In this document: positions 34,401-49,400 of the stretch, in pieces
Position numbering within the stretch: the stretch's first letter is position 1
Layout: each line of letters opens with the position of its first letter
Assembly (NCBI GenBank): GCA_004794655.1
Contig: SMMW01000620.1
Coordinates: forward strand, 383,001-447,000
Direction of reading: 5' to 3'
DNA: 64,000 bases
Source: Marisa cornuarietis
Taxonomy: Eukaryota > Mollusca > Gastropoda > Architaenioglossa > Ampullariidae
Notes under the pieces: generated by a model
What the model saw: only the letters and a program-made list of their open reading frames with translations
The model's database searches: none
What the model was told of the DNA's origin: nothing
Made by a program: the position numbers and the translations under genes

Positions 34401-37400
34401 CAAAATTCCATCCAGGCTCATGAAAATTTAGATACATAAGAGTAAATGGGAGTTGGTATGAAAGGAGGCATGCATAGAAGGGCAGCATGATACATTGGCT
34501 TCAAAGAACACTGCAGAAAAACTGTGCCTTTCACTTTCATGTTCATGAAAAAAAGCTATTTTGACTGGGCAGGCAATCTAGGAGTTAGATAAGCATGGAC
34601 ATCATTGAACTCTTTAAGAAATATTTCACAAAATCAAGAGTACTGCTCTGCTCATTTCTCAGCTTTTTTTTATCTTTGTCATCTATTATTGTCATCTATT
34701 TTTGCTGTACGGACTGTTGGTTCTCTTGTAATCTGTGCACCGAGTTCCACAAGGGAAAATGCCTTTTACAAGTTCCGTTATTATTGACTTATAATCATGA
34801 TAACCCCTTCCACTGCTTATATTTTATTAAGATATTTAATCAAGCTTGCAGTCATGTGACAAACTAAAATTAATACCCTTTTTCTTCTAAAACACAACTT
34901 TGCTCAAAAAGAGAAAGCTGTAATAAATATTCAAATATGTTCAAAGCTGTCTCAAGGCTGGACATTCATGTTACACTTTGATTAAAAAACCAAAAAGAAA
35001 AAAGAAAAACACATGACTTTGGTGTTAAATATAGTAAAGACAAACCTGAGTCTATTTACAACTGTCACTGAGCAAATTTACGCTGTGCATATACATACCG
35101 TAGCTGCACATATACAATGTACAACTCATCAAGAGACGTTTCCTATTGTGCTCTAAATCTGAAAAATGGGAAACCTTTTCTTTTTGTCCCCCTTTTGATA
35201 ACAGCTGCATACACTTGTGTGTTTGTGTTTATATTAGTGAAATTAAGATTAAAGACCTGAACTTTCACTGTCTAGGAGAGAACAGATTCCATTAGGCAAA
35301 GAGAGTTGAGGGCACTTGTCTGGCCAGATGGAAGCAATTAGTGACAATATGACCACTAGAGTCGCGAGCACTGTGTGTGCTTGTCACCCACCTCCCTTGG
35401 GTCAAACCATTCTTTCTCGCCGTAAGCAAAAAGTTTGGAATTTAAGCAGTAAGAAACTTATATATATATATATAAAATTAGGCATACAGCACAGTAACAT
35501 TCATTTTTGCACCAGGTGCATCAAGCAAGTTAAGCAAAGTATTCCCCTCAAGGCACTAAAAGTGAAAGTGAAACAAATGAGAAATCTCAGCAGCTTGACT
35601 GGAGAAAGTCAGTGGTACAGTACCTACACAGGCCCAGCACATCCAACAAAAGGGTAACATTTATTAGAGAGAGGATTAGGCTACATGTTTATACCCTAGA
35701 TGGAGAATCGGGTTCCATGCTGAAGGTAACATGCCCTAGACATGGTTCATTGCTGCACACACCTTGACCCCCACAGGCTTTGGAAGTAGCTTAAAAAAGT
35801 GTGAAATTAAACTGCTGATATACTTAACAAAAGTAATATTGGCATTAGCTTGTGACAAATTAATGTTTTTCTTTTAAAAAATTCTGTAGAAAAGTGTAGG
35901 TGGATTGACCTAAAATTTATGACATCACTAAAGGCCACATCTTGGTGTTGCCATAACATTTTTTAGAAATAATATTTTAGAAAGTGAGGCCATGATCTTT
36001 TCTGAGATTTGAGACAGGAATTCTTATATTCAATGGCTTGTTGTGACTATCATGAGAATGGAAAGAATTACTTATTCAGATTTGTGGACATGATTTTGCT
36101 ATAACAATCTGTGTCCCTGTCCAGTCATCAATTTAACAATTTTTAGAACAGCTTGTTTTAAAATTTTGACTTACTTGTTAGGTTTCTTATGACATGGAAG
36201 ACCTGAAACAAATAATTTGAATATAACCTATATGTGAAAACTACTTTGGAAAATGTAATGACCATTATAATTACTAGCCAAGTTTTCTCTTGTCACAGAG
36301 ATTTTTTAAATTTCTCTAAATTCAGTAACAGTCAAAACTGCCCTAGCCATTCATACATGCAACTCATTTCCTTTACACAAAGACGACATTCTTGTAGATT
36401 TAAAAGCTCTTTTTGTTTTTCTAACCGTTTATGTGTATTAGAGAGTGTAAGTACTTTGATAAGTCTTGTCTCTTTCTTAGTGGTCTATAAGTGTATGAAA
36501 GGAAATAAAATTTTACCACGCTTCTTGCAAAAACAAACGATGCCGATGATCAAAATCAGCAACATGACTCCAACAGCTACAAGACCAATAATCTCATAAG
36601 GAGAGCTTTCTGTGGGGATAAAATACAATTACTCTTCAAGAATATTAGAGGTCAAGAAAACAGAAAAATATAAAAATCATAACAGTACATAGGGTGACTA
36701 AAATGATAAAAATTGTTTATTTCTGGATGTAATGGATTTCTTAAAAGATTTTCTGACATAGCTAGAGTAACCTATATTCATAATTAGATTCCACATCTAC
36801 TATATTTTCAGCATTTATCCTATGCACATAGAGCTGTTTTTATTTTTATTATTTACATTTGCCACAATAAAGGCAGTAGGTCCATTTACCTTTGGCTGGT
36901 GGGGGAGTGTGTACAGATCCGTTAGCTACAGTAACATTGTTCGGCCTGTCTGTAGAAGTTGTGTGCTGAGGCATACCAACTGTTGGATATAATAATAATG
37001 TTTGATTTATGTAACAAATAATCACACTCATGAAAGAGGATGTTCTCAGCCCTTAAGACAAGTAGAAGACATGAACTGAAAGAGAAACAACTATGCAGAT
37101 AAGTAATAAAAGACAAACATGAAAGACACAAAGAGGAATCAGGAACAAGCAGTATGGATGGAGAGTGTCATAAATTTGCAGAAGGCGAGCAGACGGACTT
37201 GTCAATAGACTACAATCACAACAACTGACAAGTATACTAATTGGTGTAAGGAACAATGCTCATGGAGCAGATGTGTTTTTCGTGCACGTTTGAAGGATTC
37301 ATTGGTGGGCAGATGGCTGATATGTTTTGCAGTAACTAAAAATCCAGTGACCATATGTGGTTGTTCTGGTGACAGGGATACGCAGTGCAGAAAATGAAGG

Positions 37401-40400
37401 AATGACAGGGTCCCGTTTCCTATCTCTAGGCACCAGATGTGCAGTTGAGTTCTGCACTTTTTGAAGTTTATGGTATGCAGGGCAACAGGCAAGCAAGGAG
37501 TTACAATAATTAAGCCAAGATAGAACAAATTCACAGACAACAGTGATGGCAGTGCAAGCAGACAGAATGTGGCATATGGCACTGATCCTATGGAGCCCAA
37601 AGTAAACAGACTGACAGACAGCTGTAACTTGTCTATCAAGGGTCATGTCTGCAGTAACAATGAATGCAAGATTTTGGACAGACGTGAAGTATGTTGGTGA
37701 TGCCCACCTTGATGTACTTAGGTGAACTAAGGAGTGATGAACACATTCTTCTCGAGCAAAAAAGGTGTCCATTTTATTGTCATTAAGTTTAAGTTTGTTC
37801 TGTGCCATCGAGTCTTTGACGTCACTAATACAGGCTTCAATGGTGTGACTCAGTCGGCGGGTTAGAGCTGTGTGTCATCAATATAGGATTGATGAGAAAC
37901 ATAATGAGACTGGATGTATGATGAAAGTAGTTTTGTACACAATGAACAGAATGGGGCCAAGCACTGAGCCTATGGGGACCCCACAAAAAAGGGAAGCAGG
38001 GCAGGATTATTGACTGTCGACAAACACAGTCTGGGTCCTATCGGTTAGACAGGAGTTGAACCATGCTAGTGTTGATCCCAAAAATTCTGTAGAGGATGCA
38101 AAGTCTTTAAGGAACCAAAGAGTGGTCAACAGGGTTGAATGCGGCAGACAGGTCAAGCAGAGTTAAGGCAAAAGCATCACCACTGTCGAGGACAGAAATA
38201 TGCTGTGGTTACTTTGCTAAGAGCATTTTGAGTACTCTGAAAAGGCTGATATGCTGACCAAACCTGAGGGATGAGTGGTGTTCCTGTATGTAGGCTCAGA
38301 GCTGTGTCAAAACCACTTTCTCAATTATCTTAGAGATGTTTAATAACACATTGATGTCAAGCCTGGACTTATTAACTTAATAAGTGGCCTCACCAGTTTT
38401 AAACAAAGATGGCAGAACACCTGTTGCCAAACTGACATTGACAATAATTGTAATGGCAGGAAGTAAGACTTCTAAGCATTCCAGAAGGCTTGTAGGTATT
38501 GGGTCAAAGTTATTGGCTTGGCTCTGAGAATGATTGCCTTTACATTAGCCTTGGAGATTGGTTGAAACTCTGTAAGAGAGCATCCTGGGAGAAAATCACA
38601 AGCAATGTTGTCGGGCGCTGACATCAAGTCTAGGGATGATCAAATGTCTGAAATGCAGGGAAGCAGGGTAAGCAGTGGGCAGTAGTGTTGTCATGATACA
38701 TTCAGTCGTTGGATTGCAGATGTAAAGCAGCTTCTTGGAAGAGGCGCAGTCAATTATCTAGGACTGAAGATAGGTTGTTTTAGCTGTGTGTACACAATAT
38801 GCAACACATTTTCAAAGTGTTATAGATCACTCTGTGGATGGTGAGTCCAGTCTTCAGCCAAACATGTTCAGCTCGCTGACATCCATGCTTCAGGCTACGA
38901 AGTTTGACACAGATATGTGAATACCAAGATGCACATTTGTACTGGAGCATCAGACATGGAGATGCTGGGGCATGATAATCAATAACTTCATGCCGGACAC
39001 AGTCTAGTTCGGTGGTTCTCAAAGTATTTAAGACCGTGGACCACTTTACTCAAGTAAAAAAGATGGTGGACCACCAAGGCCTAAAATCACTCTGTACCGT
39101 GAATTTCAAATTTAAATTGCCGCATTTGTTTCATTACAATTCAAAACTAAATGTCCTTTTGTGACAGTGCTATAGTAATAAGTTGAAATAAAATTATATA
39201 CCTCGCTCTTTATGATTAAAATGTTAATGCGACGAATGCGGTTGTTTTTGATGAGATATTAAGGTGATAATATCTGGATCAATGGTCGTGAGTTTCAATC
39301 TCATGTCAGATTCCACGGTCAGCCGGCTTCTCTTATTTGTTTTTAGTCCCACAAGTGTTGAAAATCCAATCTCGCAACAGTAAGATGTTGGAAATGGCAA
39401 TAGATGCTTCACAGCCATGTCAGCAAGTCCACGGTACTCAGATCGTACATGAAGCCCAAAGTGTGTCAAACATTTCTCATTAAACAACACTTTCAGCGAA
39501 CCATCCGAAGCAAGTTCCACAAGACTATCAACATCCCTTGAAGAACGTTTGGCACTGATTGCTTCAGCTGCATTCATGTTTGCAAATGGATTTCTGATCC
39601 ATTCAGACTTTGTCTCAGGCTTTGGAAAATAAATTCTGACTTGCTCATGCAGACCTGTAGGTGTGATTTGAAGTTTGTAACAATCTGCTCATCAATTTCC
39701 TGCGGTGACATCACAAGAAAATCACTGAGGGTTGTGAATGAGTCAAATTCTCGGCGATCACACCACGGCCCCAGTTTTACACACACAGCCTTTACTTTGT
39801 CTTGAACGTTAAAGATTGTGACATCTCTGCCTTGCGTATCAGAAGAACAGAGTGGTTGATTTGGATCAAAAATGACCTCCGTTGCATCTTTTCCTCCCTT
39901 CGGCATCTTGTTTGCACTTTCACAGTCACCAGCATCACAGGATTTGTTTTGAGGTCCCAGATTCCAGCCAGCGATCCATAATAACAATTCGGCTTGAAAA
40001 TACTGAGAAAGAATACTTGGAAAGACGTCTTCTTGCCAGCACACAGATTAGGAAGGTGGTCAGCCTTTCTTACTGAGGCGGAGTTGTCTTTGCCTGCATG
40101 GTCCCCTTCATGTTTGACCGAGTCAGGGAAGCTGGCAAATACTAAAAGTCTTCAACAGAGCCGTCCTGTTCAGGTAGGCATGTCACGCGTCACTGGTCAA
40201 GATTCATAGCCACCCGCCTTGACCATCCTTTCAGGCCAATATCAGCTGCGGTCGTAACTTGACCAGCGGACGGTTAGGTCCCACACAAACTAAAGATTTT
40301 TACAAGCCTATCCCTTTGCTGACATATTACGACTGTCAGCCGCGGACCACCTGACTTACGCCTGTTATAGAACCACTGGTCTAGTTGATCAACAAACTGT

Positions 40401-43400
40401 GGCTGGTTCAATGCTCTCAGTTGTGTTTTGAAAGCTTTTTTTTATCAATGTTTCATAGAAAGTGAGCGAACATAAAAACTGGCACTGATAATGGACGTCT
40501 GATCAGTTTTTGATAGTTGTCAGATGAAAGATCTAGAGAAATATTGACTGACTGGGCTAAACACTCGGTCGATGTATGAACTGCCTGTGTTCTCTTTTGT
40601 GAGTTGGCAAACCCAGAGACTGCACGAAATGGAAAATGCACAACATTTCTGACATTTTGACAATGTCAGGATGAGACACGTTGTATGTGAACAGCTTCTT
40701 GAAGATACTGGTGCAACCTGGGTGGGTGGAATTAGGTGAACAGCTTGCACAACAGAAATACTACCATTACCTTTTTTACCCCATTCACTCCTGCAATACT
40801 GACCTGTTGGTATTGTACTGGAGCCAGTAGAAGCCATTTCACGATTGGAAGTGTTTCGAAGTCTACATGACTCTGAGGAAAATAAGGGTAAAGCATTGAC
40901 TGGGGAGACCAAACATTCAGAGGGATTTGGGGGAAAAGAAAGGCAGCTGAGGAGTGATGTATGTTTTAGCCAGCACAAAGAACAAACAAGAGATTCTAAA
41001 ACCTAACACTTATGTAATCTTATATCTGTATGGGGCGCCAAGAGGGGAATTTTCTCAAATTTGCTATTTCTAGCTATACATTGCAATGTATAATTATAGA
41101 ATGCAATGTATAGCTATACACTGCATTTTATACTTATAGATTGCATTCTATAGCTATACATTGCATTCTATAAGACAGTCTGGACAAGAGTGTGGCAAGA
41201 GAATGGTAAATGTTTTACTATTTCGCTCCACTGAGGCCATGTATCCTGATTATAAACTTGACTCAAATGAAGTGGCAGTTTGATAGTGGACAACAAAATT
41301 ACAGTTGCAAAGGTTTTTGGGACAAGCTACCACAGCTAGTATTGAAATAAACAGAACTTGATCAAGGGAGGAAACTGTATAACTCAAGATATATTTTGTT
41401 GACTGAAAATCAATAGGATGTTTAGGACCCAACATGTACAATGAAATCTTACCTTTTGGATTCCATGAACAAATGCAAGGAGCATCATTTGACTTCCCAC
41501 GGATCTGAAGGCTAAAATTTCCAGGAGGCAAATCTAATTGTATGTCAATCAAAATGCTCTTATTTTCAATTTTACAGCTGTATCCATGTTTAGGGTAGCA
41601 CGTGTAGTTGTTCCCCTCGTTTAACCATTCACATCTGATGATACTTTCTGTCAAACATACATATTTGAAAAAGTATAAAATAGCTCTGCTGATACATAGG
41701 ATAGCAATTTTGTAAGCATTTGACAGGCTTTTTAAATGCATTTTAAAATGAAAAGATCAACTCAATCTCAATGTGGTGAAAGATCAATTTCTATAGGAAG
41801 TGTGTGTTTGTTGCTGACCAAGCTGGACCTGCAGTTATTTTAAAAAGTTTCAACAAGAATTATTGACTATTCTAGAGAAAGAACTGCTGTATTAAAAACT
41901 GGAACAAGTTCTTGATAGTTATATGCCTAGAACTGAGTAAAAAAAGATTTTTTTTTTTGGGGGGGTAATGGGGGTTGAAAGAAATTTTGCATTCTTCACT
42001 CTTATTTTTAATTAACTAAGAGAATATGCATACAAATGTATGATTTGTGTAAACTTTCATGTTAACATGAAACAAATAAGCATTACCACAGCAAAAATAG
42101 AACGGGCAGCAGCAGTGAAAGGAAAAAAAAACTTGCAAGTGACTGCCATTATTATAATTATTTTTTCTTTATATAATTTGATATTGTTGAGCTTTAAAAC
42201 AAGGGCAAATACTTCTGTTGTGTCTAATCTTGTTCATTAAGTCTCTTTCTTAATTACAAGGAAAGTCAAATCTGCTATTTGCAGGGATGTGACAATTGGA
42301 AGTTCTTTTCAATCAGGAGGTTAATAATTCTTGTGCTGACTTTCTGGCAGATGTGGTGCTTAAAGACAAATCTAGGTGGTTGGGTGATTGTCTCTTTTCC
42401 TCGCCTCGGCTTCTTCAGTATTGCTGCTCTCCAAAAGGCCTAAAAGAACTGGTGGTTCTGCTATTTGATGCTCATGATAGACCACGGGCTGGTGGAATTG
42501 CTCCAGCTGCTGAATATGCTTCCAGTAAAGAACCAAGGCCTTTACTCCATATAACAGTCTTGAAATGATAAGGGGCTGTAGATCTCGGTGGACATGTCTA
42601 ACAAGTGACTCATCCAAATTCAATGTTGGAGATAACCAAAGGAGGTCATTTGAGATGGCACTTCCAAGGTACAAGAAATGTTCCACAGTGTTGACATGGC
42701 ACCCACTGACGTTAATTTGTGGTCACCTGTACTTGGCTTATCTGGCAATTTTAGTATGTTATTCTTGTTTTTTTAGGATTATGACTTAAACAATGCATTA
42801 AGCTAGCATCTACTCAAAGAAATGTGCTATACAGGTTTAATTATTATGATAAGATCAAAAGTTTCCGGTGTTTGGGCAAAATAATTCAGTTGACTGCTGT
42901 GCCTCTTGTGAGTGGGTAATAAAGGAGATGCAGGAATGATTCCTTAACTATGTGTATAGCACCATCATTCAGAAAGAAGAGGGGCTAGGATATGATGAAC
43001 TGGGCTAAAAACTGAATGCAAAGCTTCATAAGAAGGATCTTGTATCCAATATGTCAGCAAGCTTTGACCACCAACCATTTAAAATGTTTTGCTTGAGGCA
43101 TAAAGCATTGCTCTCTGCTGTAAATTTGCAACAAAAACATTTATAAAATGGAATACACTAGAGAGAAGCAGCTTATTCGTTTATATCTTCCTTTCACATA
43201 AAAACAGAATCCTCTATCATCCATGTTAAAATCACAAAGAGACATATCACTTAATGCTTGCAGGAACACAGACTGGCATTTACTGCTGTTAGTAGTTACC
43301 TTGTGATCCATTATCAGGAAAATAGTAGACCAAAAAACTCCGCTGGTACCCAATATCAGGAATCAACATTTTTATCTGACATGAACTGTTATATTGACAA

Positions 43401-46400
43401 CTGAAACAAAAACCTGAAAAAGACCAAAATATCTTCACACTCTGCATGTGTGCCTGAAAAAATCCAAGCATTTTATGTAATGCAGGGCAATTTTTAAAAC
43501 AATTAATTAATTCATGTGATTTTATCTGGTGTAGATGGTGGCTGGGCTGGCTGTCCTTGCTAGCCTGTCCACGTCTTCCAAATACTTAGCTTTAAATTCA
43601 ACTTTATTTCAAGTGAAAATTTTACCAGCACTCTTGCTCGACCACTATACTCGTCAACCTTAATTAGCCATCTATATGGTCTTCACCCTTGGTTTTGATT
43701 CTTTTTCTTTTTAACCTCTAGTCTTCAAATTGTAAAATTCAGTTTGGGCGTTAACAAGTTGTGTCTTTACTTTAAAACTATTTCAAAATTCATTTAACTC
43801 AGGTTTAAAATGTTTCCAAAACAAAGAGGAAATCGATACAAAGGATCACAAGGCTTCACTCCATTTCACTAATACTGTGTGGGCTTTGAACAGCTCTTTT
43901 GTTTTTGCAATTCAGTGAATGCATAACAAATGTCCAAATCCAAGTTTGGAGAAAGAAATGTATTCAGAGGATGTGTACATTGCTTTTTAGAAAGATGGAG
44001 ATAAAAGACTTGGTCATCTAAATTATGTGACCACTGGTTATATGAAAGAAATGAAAGTTGAATTTTTTATTTACCTATTATGATTGTAGATAAAATTTCC
44101 CACAGAGTATCTTCTACAAATTTTTATGAAGAGAACATTTTCATTTAATTGTAATTGCATTTTTAAGTAATTTCATTAACTTCTCACAGACAGGTGACAT
44201 GGAATGCAGCTTGAGTGAACAAGTCAGCACAAGCTGAGCGGCACATGTTAAAGGAGTAACAAGTTAAAAAAAAAAATTAGAAAATGCCAGAATGGGATAG
44301 AGGGACGATATATTAACAGTCACTGGCCAGTGCTTCACTCCTCAGGGAGACACAGCCTGTTAGCACAAGAATTAACTATTATAGCCTGTTAACAGGTGCA
44401 GTAAATGACCTAGGAGTGACTAATGCTAGGAAGAGATACTGCTGGCCCAAGACTTGACAACAGAGAGAGAAAAGGGTGTTGTCGCTCGTCCCCAAGAGAA
44501 AGTGCCCGTGTTTACGATGTCTGTCCCCAAGAAGTGGCATATTCTATTAGATATTCATGAAAAATATAGATTTGCAGATTTTAAGAACATCAGTCCACAG
44601 TGACTGCAACTGTGTCATGAGTAAAGCATTGCGTATGAGCGTTGTTCTTTGTGACAGTATCCCTGGCCTTTCAACCAGAACATGAATACTGTCCCCGGGG
44701 AAAGGGCACGTGGGCACTAGTTACTCAACACTAGTCGCCCACGTCAACATATGCTGCAGGGGAAAATACACGATAATCACACGCCGCTCCTTCAATTACT
44801 TGACTTGGCTCACGAACCCCCACCCCTGCTCTTCCCCGAACGCAATACACAACGATGTGCGATTTTAAGAATTGAGAAAAGATTTATTAATTACAAATTC
44901 ATTTCAAACAAAGCATAAACATCAAATGGACTAGTCTAGGGGGGTCCCAATACTATCCGTGCTAGAGCGTACTTCTGATGTTACAGTGCTGTTGCCTCTC
45001 TTTACAAATACCATACACACTCAAAAACGCACCAACTTAGCTCGGTTACAGCTGGTTTGTTGAGAGTCCAATACTTCGGTCTGACTGTCGCGACACACTG
45101 ACGATTTCCCTCGATGTCGATGTCTGCTGGTCCGACGTCTTCCTTCCCTCGAACTGCCACCCCGTCAGAGAGCGACGACTGCTTCTCTCGGTGACACAGA
45201 TTCGAGCTTTATACCACTCGATGGTACACACGTGGGTTCTTCGACGACTGTAATGCCTCGTACAGCCGCCAAACGAACACCACCACAGACGGTCTCAGTC
45301 CTTGAGAACCGCCGACTTCTGACGACCTCCACGTTGGATGACTACCTCTCACACCGGTAGAGCGAGCCCACAGTCCCGTAGCCGTTCCTTCCACGGCGAC
45401 AGCAGGCAGTCCTGACAGTTCTTCGTCACTGACTTGCCTCCTTCTCTCAAGGTTCTCTAACCCAACTTCTTCCCTCCCGAGTCTTGCCCTCGTGGCTAAG
45501 ACTCGGTCTCCCAAGTAGAAGTGTAGCTGGCATTAGGAAGCTGAAGTCGCTTCGGCTATGACCGTTGCCCCGTCCAAACTCACGTCTCATCGAAAATCAA
45601 GTGAAGTGTGTTCCTGTCTCTCTATTTATCTCTCTACATTCTCACAGATACATACATCGAGGGATGCCATTGGACACTCACTCATCATCCAATCAGCTAC
45701 AATTACAGCCAGCAACGAAAGGAGGAAACCTGTCTCTCTGACCACTGGCCACGCCTACAGGTGGCCACTGTTACACGTGGCTAAACCTCCTCCCCCTGTC
45801 TAATTACGTGATTTGGCGGGAACCAGGTGCGCCCTCTAGGTCTCTCTCTCCCTAGACTTTGTTTACGTTTAGCCAGCCATCGGTCACGCATGGCGGCCGA
45901 AATCACTTAAAGCCGTCTGTTCCACGTGCCACATACGCAATCTTCTTAAAACAAATTTACCTAAACGCTGGAAACCGCCCCCTTCTTCCTCGCCAAAGGG
46001 CCTCAGGCTTGTCAACAGCCGCTCTTGACACTATGTGGGCCGATTGTTACCTACCCCCTAGAGTTATCTCATGACATTCGTAAATATACACTGAAATAAT
46101 TTCTGTCATTCTTTCGATCCTGCTAATTGAGAAAAACTTCTAGTTATGAGTGCCATGTGTTTATGAGTAATTTTTGGATGTGACTGAGTTGATGTATTGT
46201 TTCTTCTATATATCATAATAATAATAATAATAATAGTAAAGATTTGTATAGCGCATATTCACACTCATAGAGAGCATGCTCTTAGCGCGTAAAAACGGGG
46301 AAGAGACGTGGGGATGAAAGAAAACAACAGTACTGATGATGAAACAGAAAACAAAAGGCATCAAGTAACAGGAACAGAGAAATATAGTGATTCTGCTGAG

Positions 46401-49400
46401 AAAGATGGGTAAAGTAGCAAGAGGGAAGGGATGGGGGGGTAAGACGACTAGCATTGTGGACTGTGTTAGGAGTAATGCTCAAGGAAGAGGTGCGTTTTCA
46501 GTGCAGATTTGAAAGATTCAATTGTAGAGAGGTGGCGGATATGGAAAGGAAGAGAGTTCCATTGTTTTGCAGCACAGTAGCCAAAAGTCCTGTGACCATA
46601 TGTTGTTGTTCTGGTGACAGGAACAGTTAGGATACGGTCGTCAGACGAAGAGCGTAATTGTCTGGCCGGAGAGTAAGGGATGAGAAGTTCAGAGAAATAG
46701 TCAGGACAGGAGCCAGCAAAGAAATTAAAACACAGCACAGACAGTTTGTACTGGATGCGAGAACGGATGGGTAGCCAGTGTAGAAAACGAAGGAGAGGAG
46801 TGGCATGGTCCCGTTTACTTGCTCTAAGCACCAGACGCGCAGCAGAGTTCTGTACTTTCTGGAGTGTCTGAATGAGGTAGTCAGGGCAGCCTGCCAGCAA
46901 GGAGTTGCAGTAGTCAAGTTGAGAAGGAACAAACGCACAGACAAGAGTGTTGGTAGAGCATGTAGAGAGAAAGTGACGGATGGCACTGATCTTACGGAGC
47001 TCATAATAGGCAGACCGACAGACAGCTGTAACATGTTTATCAAGGGTCATATCTGCGGTGACAATAAATCCCAGATTCCTAACGGATGACATGAAGGTGA
47101 TGTTGCTGTCGCCCACCTTGATGTGATTGGGCAGACTGACGAGTGAAGGTTGATGTCTTCTTCTATGGCACAAGAGGGCTTCCGTTTTATCATCATTTAG
47201 TTTAAGCTTGTTTTTTACCATCCAGCCCTTGACATCGCTGATACAAGCTTCTAGAGAGCTAATAGCAGAGTGAGACTCAGCCAGTGGAGTAGAACAGTAA
47301 AGCTGCGTGTCGTCAGCATAGGACTGATGAATATCGAATATCGAATATTTTATTGTTTAGGCCTTCGGCCCTTAACAGGAGGGTGACATGATGAATTTAC
47401 ACACTTCTAATGCATTACATAAAAATATACTTCAACATATGTAATATATAGAGCATAAAGTTATCATACAGTATCATATCAATGTGGGTACTAAACTACT
47501 ATTTGCTTAGACATCAAATAAAGAACTAGAGAGGAAGAACAACAATTTTTCCTTAGGCCATCGGCCCATATTGCAGTGGGTGGTAATCACTTATAAATTT
47601 TGCAATGCATACGAAAATAGGGATAGTATATTCACAAACTTCATATAGTTACAGAGCATTGTTTCGGGGTTCTAATGCTTTTAAGATGTATAGCGCAGTG
47701 CTACATATTATCGTCCTACTACTGCTAATAAGTAGCAGTGTTAACTTAAACATAGAAGGATTTCTATAAAATTTTGGAAGTATATAATTATCTCGAAAAG
47801 CAGAATACCTGGGACACATAAACATAAAATGCAGCTCTGTTTCATCCATATCTATGCAAAATGGACAATTGTAATAAGAAGATAATGTATTACGTGTGTG
47901 CCTAAAGGTATGGACTTTTATTAAAGAGACACCTGCACTGAATCTGATTAAAGCACTTCTCTTGTTGGCATTTCTCAAGAAGCACAGAATGAAAGCATGC
48001 AGACACCTGACACCTGCAGAGCAATCATGTTATCGTATTCAACGCTGAGCTCTTTTACATACTTTGCTAAGTCATTCTTCACCAACAGAACTACACCTCC
48101 GGAGAGGCATCCACCTTCTCTAGATAACTTCAAAGCAGGTGCCACAAACAGTTTGTGGTTAGGAAATGCCGTAGACAGCACTGTACTTTGGAATGTTTCA
48201 ACCAACAAAGCAAAATGAAACTTATCAACATAGTTTAAACTATCCAGGCTAAACACATTTGAAAGCCCTTCAATATTATATGTGAGAAATCTCAAATGGC
48301 CGCCAAACAATCATTTATCTTGGTCGCTATCTAACTCATCGCTCGTGTCACTTTCACCTATGTCTGGGTTTTTAGGGCAATGTGCCTTTATGTCAGTCAT
48401 ACTTGTTTTGTTGTGTGGGTTATAAGCAGGGAGATTGCCATCTATTACAGTCCCAGGAGTCACGTTGTACACAGACTGAGAAGTATTATGGGACGAGCCT
48501 ATATGTCACTTCTTTGGTTTCTTACCCGTTCGTGGTGTTTTCGGGGTACATTTCTGAGTTAAGTGTCCATTTTTGCAGCCAGAAACATTCTCACTCTTTC
48601 CTGGCTTGCTTGCGGTCTTTTTGGAAGCACCTCCATTCTTGGAATCCGTAGATCGAGGGGGACACCAGGCATTAGGCAGGAGGGATTGTGCCAGCATGTT
48701 CTTGGCACAAGTACTCGCCACTGCCTCGCTGCGTGTAGTCATCCGGCCGGTCTGGCTACCGTGCGCTACATGCACTGGTGTGTTCCCTGAGGACTGCTCA
48801 CCTGGTCTCGTGCAAGGTCGAGTGTCTGTAGTAACAGGGGGAGTTTCGGTGACGTCATCCGAGAATGTCTCGCGGGAAACTACGTCGGGTTTCGCCTCAG
48901 TTGTACGGGGCTGTATCATGGCTGGGTCACTGTTTGTAGCTGTAGTGCCACCAGCCGATGCACGGTCAACCAACACATGGGGAGTCTCCGTGATGTCATC
49001 CGGGAACCTCTCGCGAGAAACTGTGTCAGGGGTCGTCTCAGTTGTAAGGGGCTGTATCTTAGCTGGGTCAACGTCTGTAGTTGGAGTGTCACCAGCCGAC
49101 ACACGGCCAACTACCAGTGATGAACCGTCCACGCAGTGGGGAGCCTTGCTCGATTTAGCAGCAGCACTGCCAGCATCAGGAACTGTCCCACCACGTGACC
49201 TCTCTGGCGCAGGGCATTTATTGTCATCGTCCTTTGCTCTCATAGGACTGATGAGAAACCTGGTGAGACCGGATGCATGATGAAAGTGACTTAGTATACA
49301 GGATGAACCGAACTGGGCCAAGTATTGAGCCTTGGGGAACACCACAGAAAAGTGAAGCAGGGCGGGATATCTGACCATCAACTAACACAGTCTGGGTCCT

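Noticed and set aside
48573..49280. 235-codon plus-strand frame
   Set aside because: It is the antisense of the ORF1-like region of the nested LINE.
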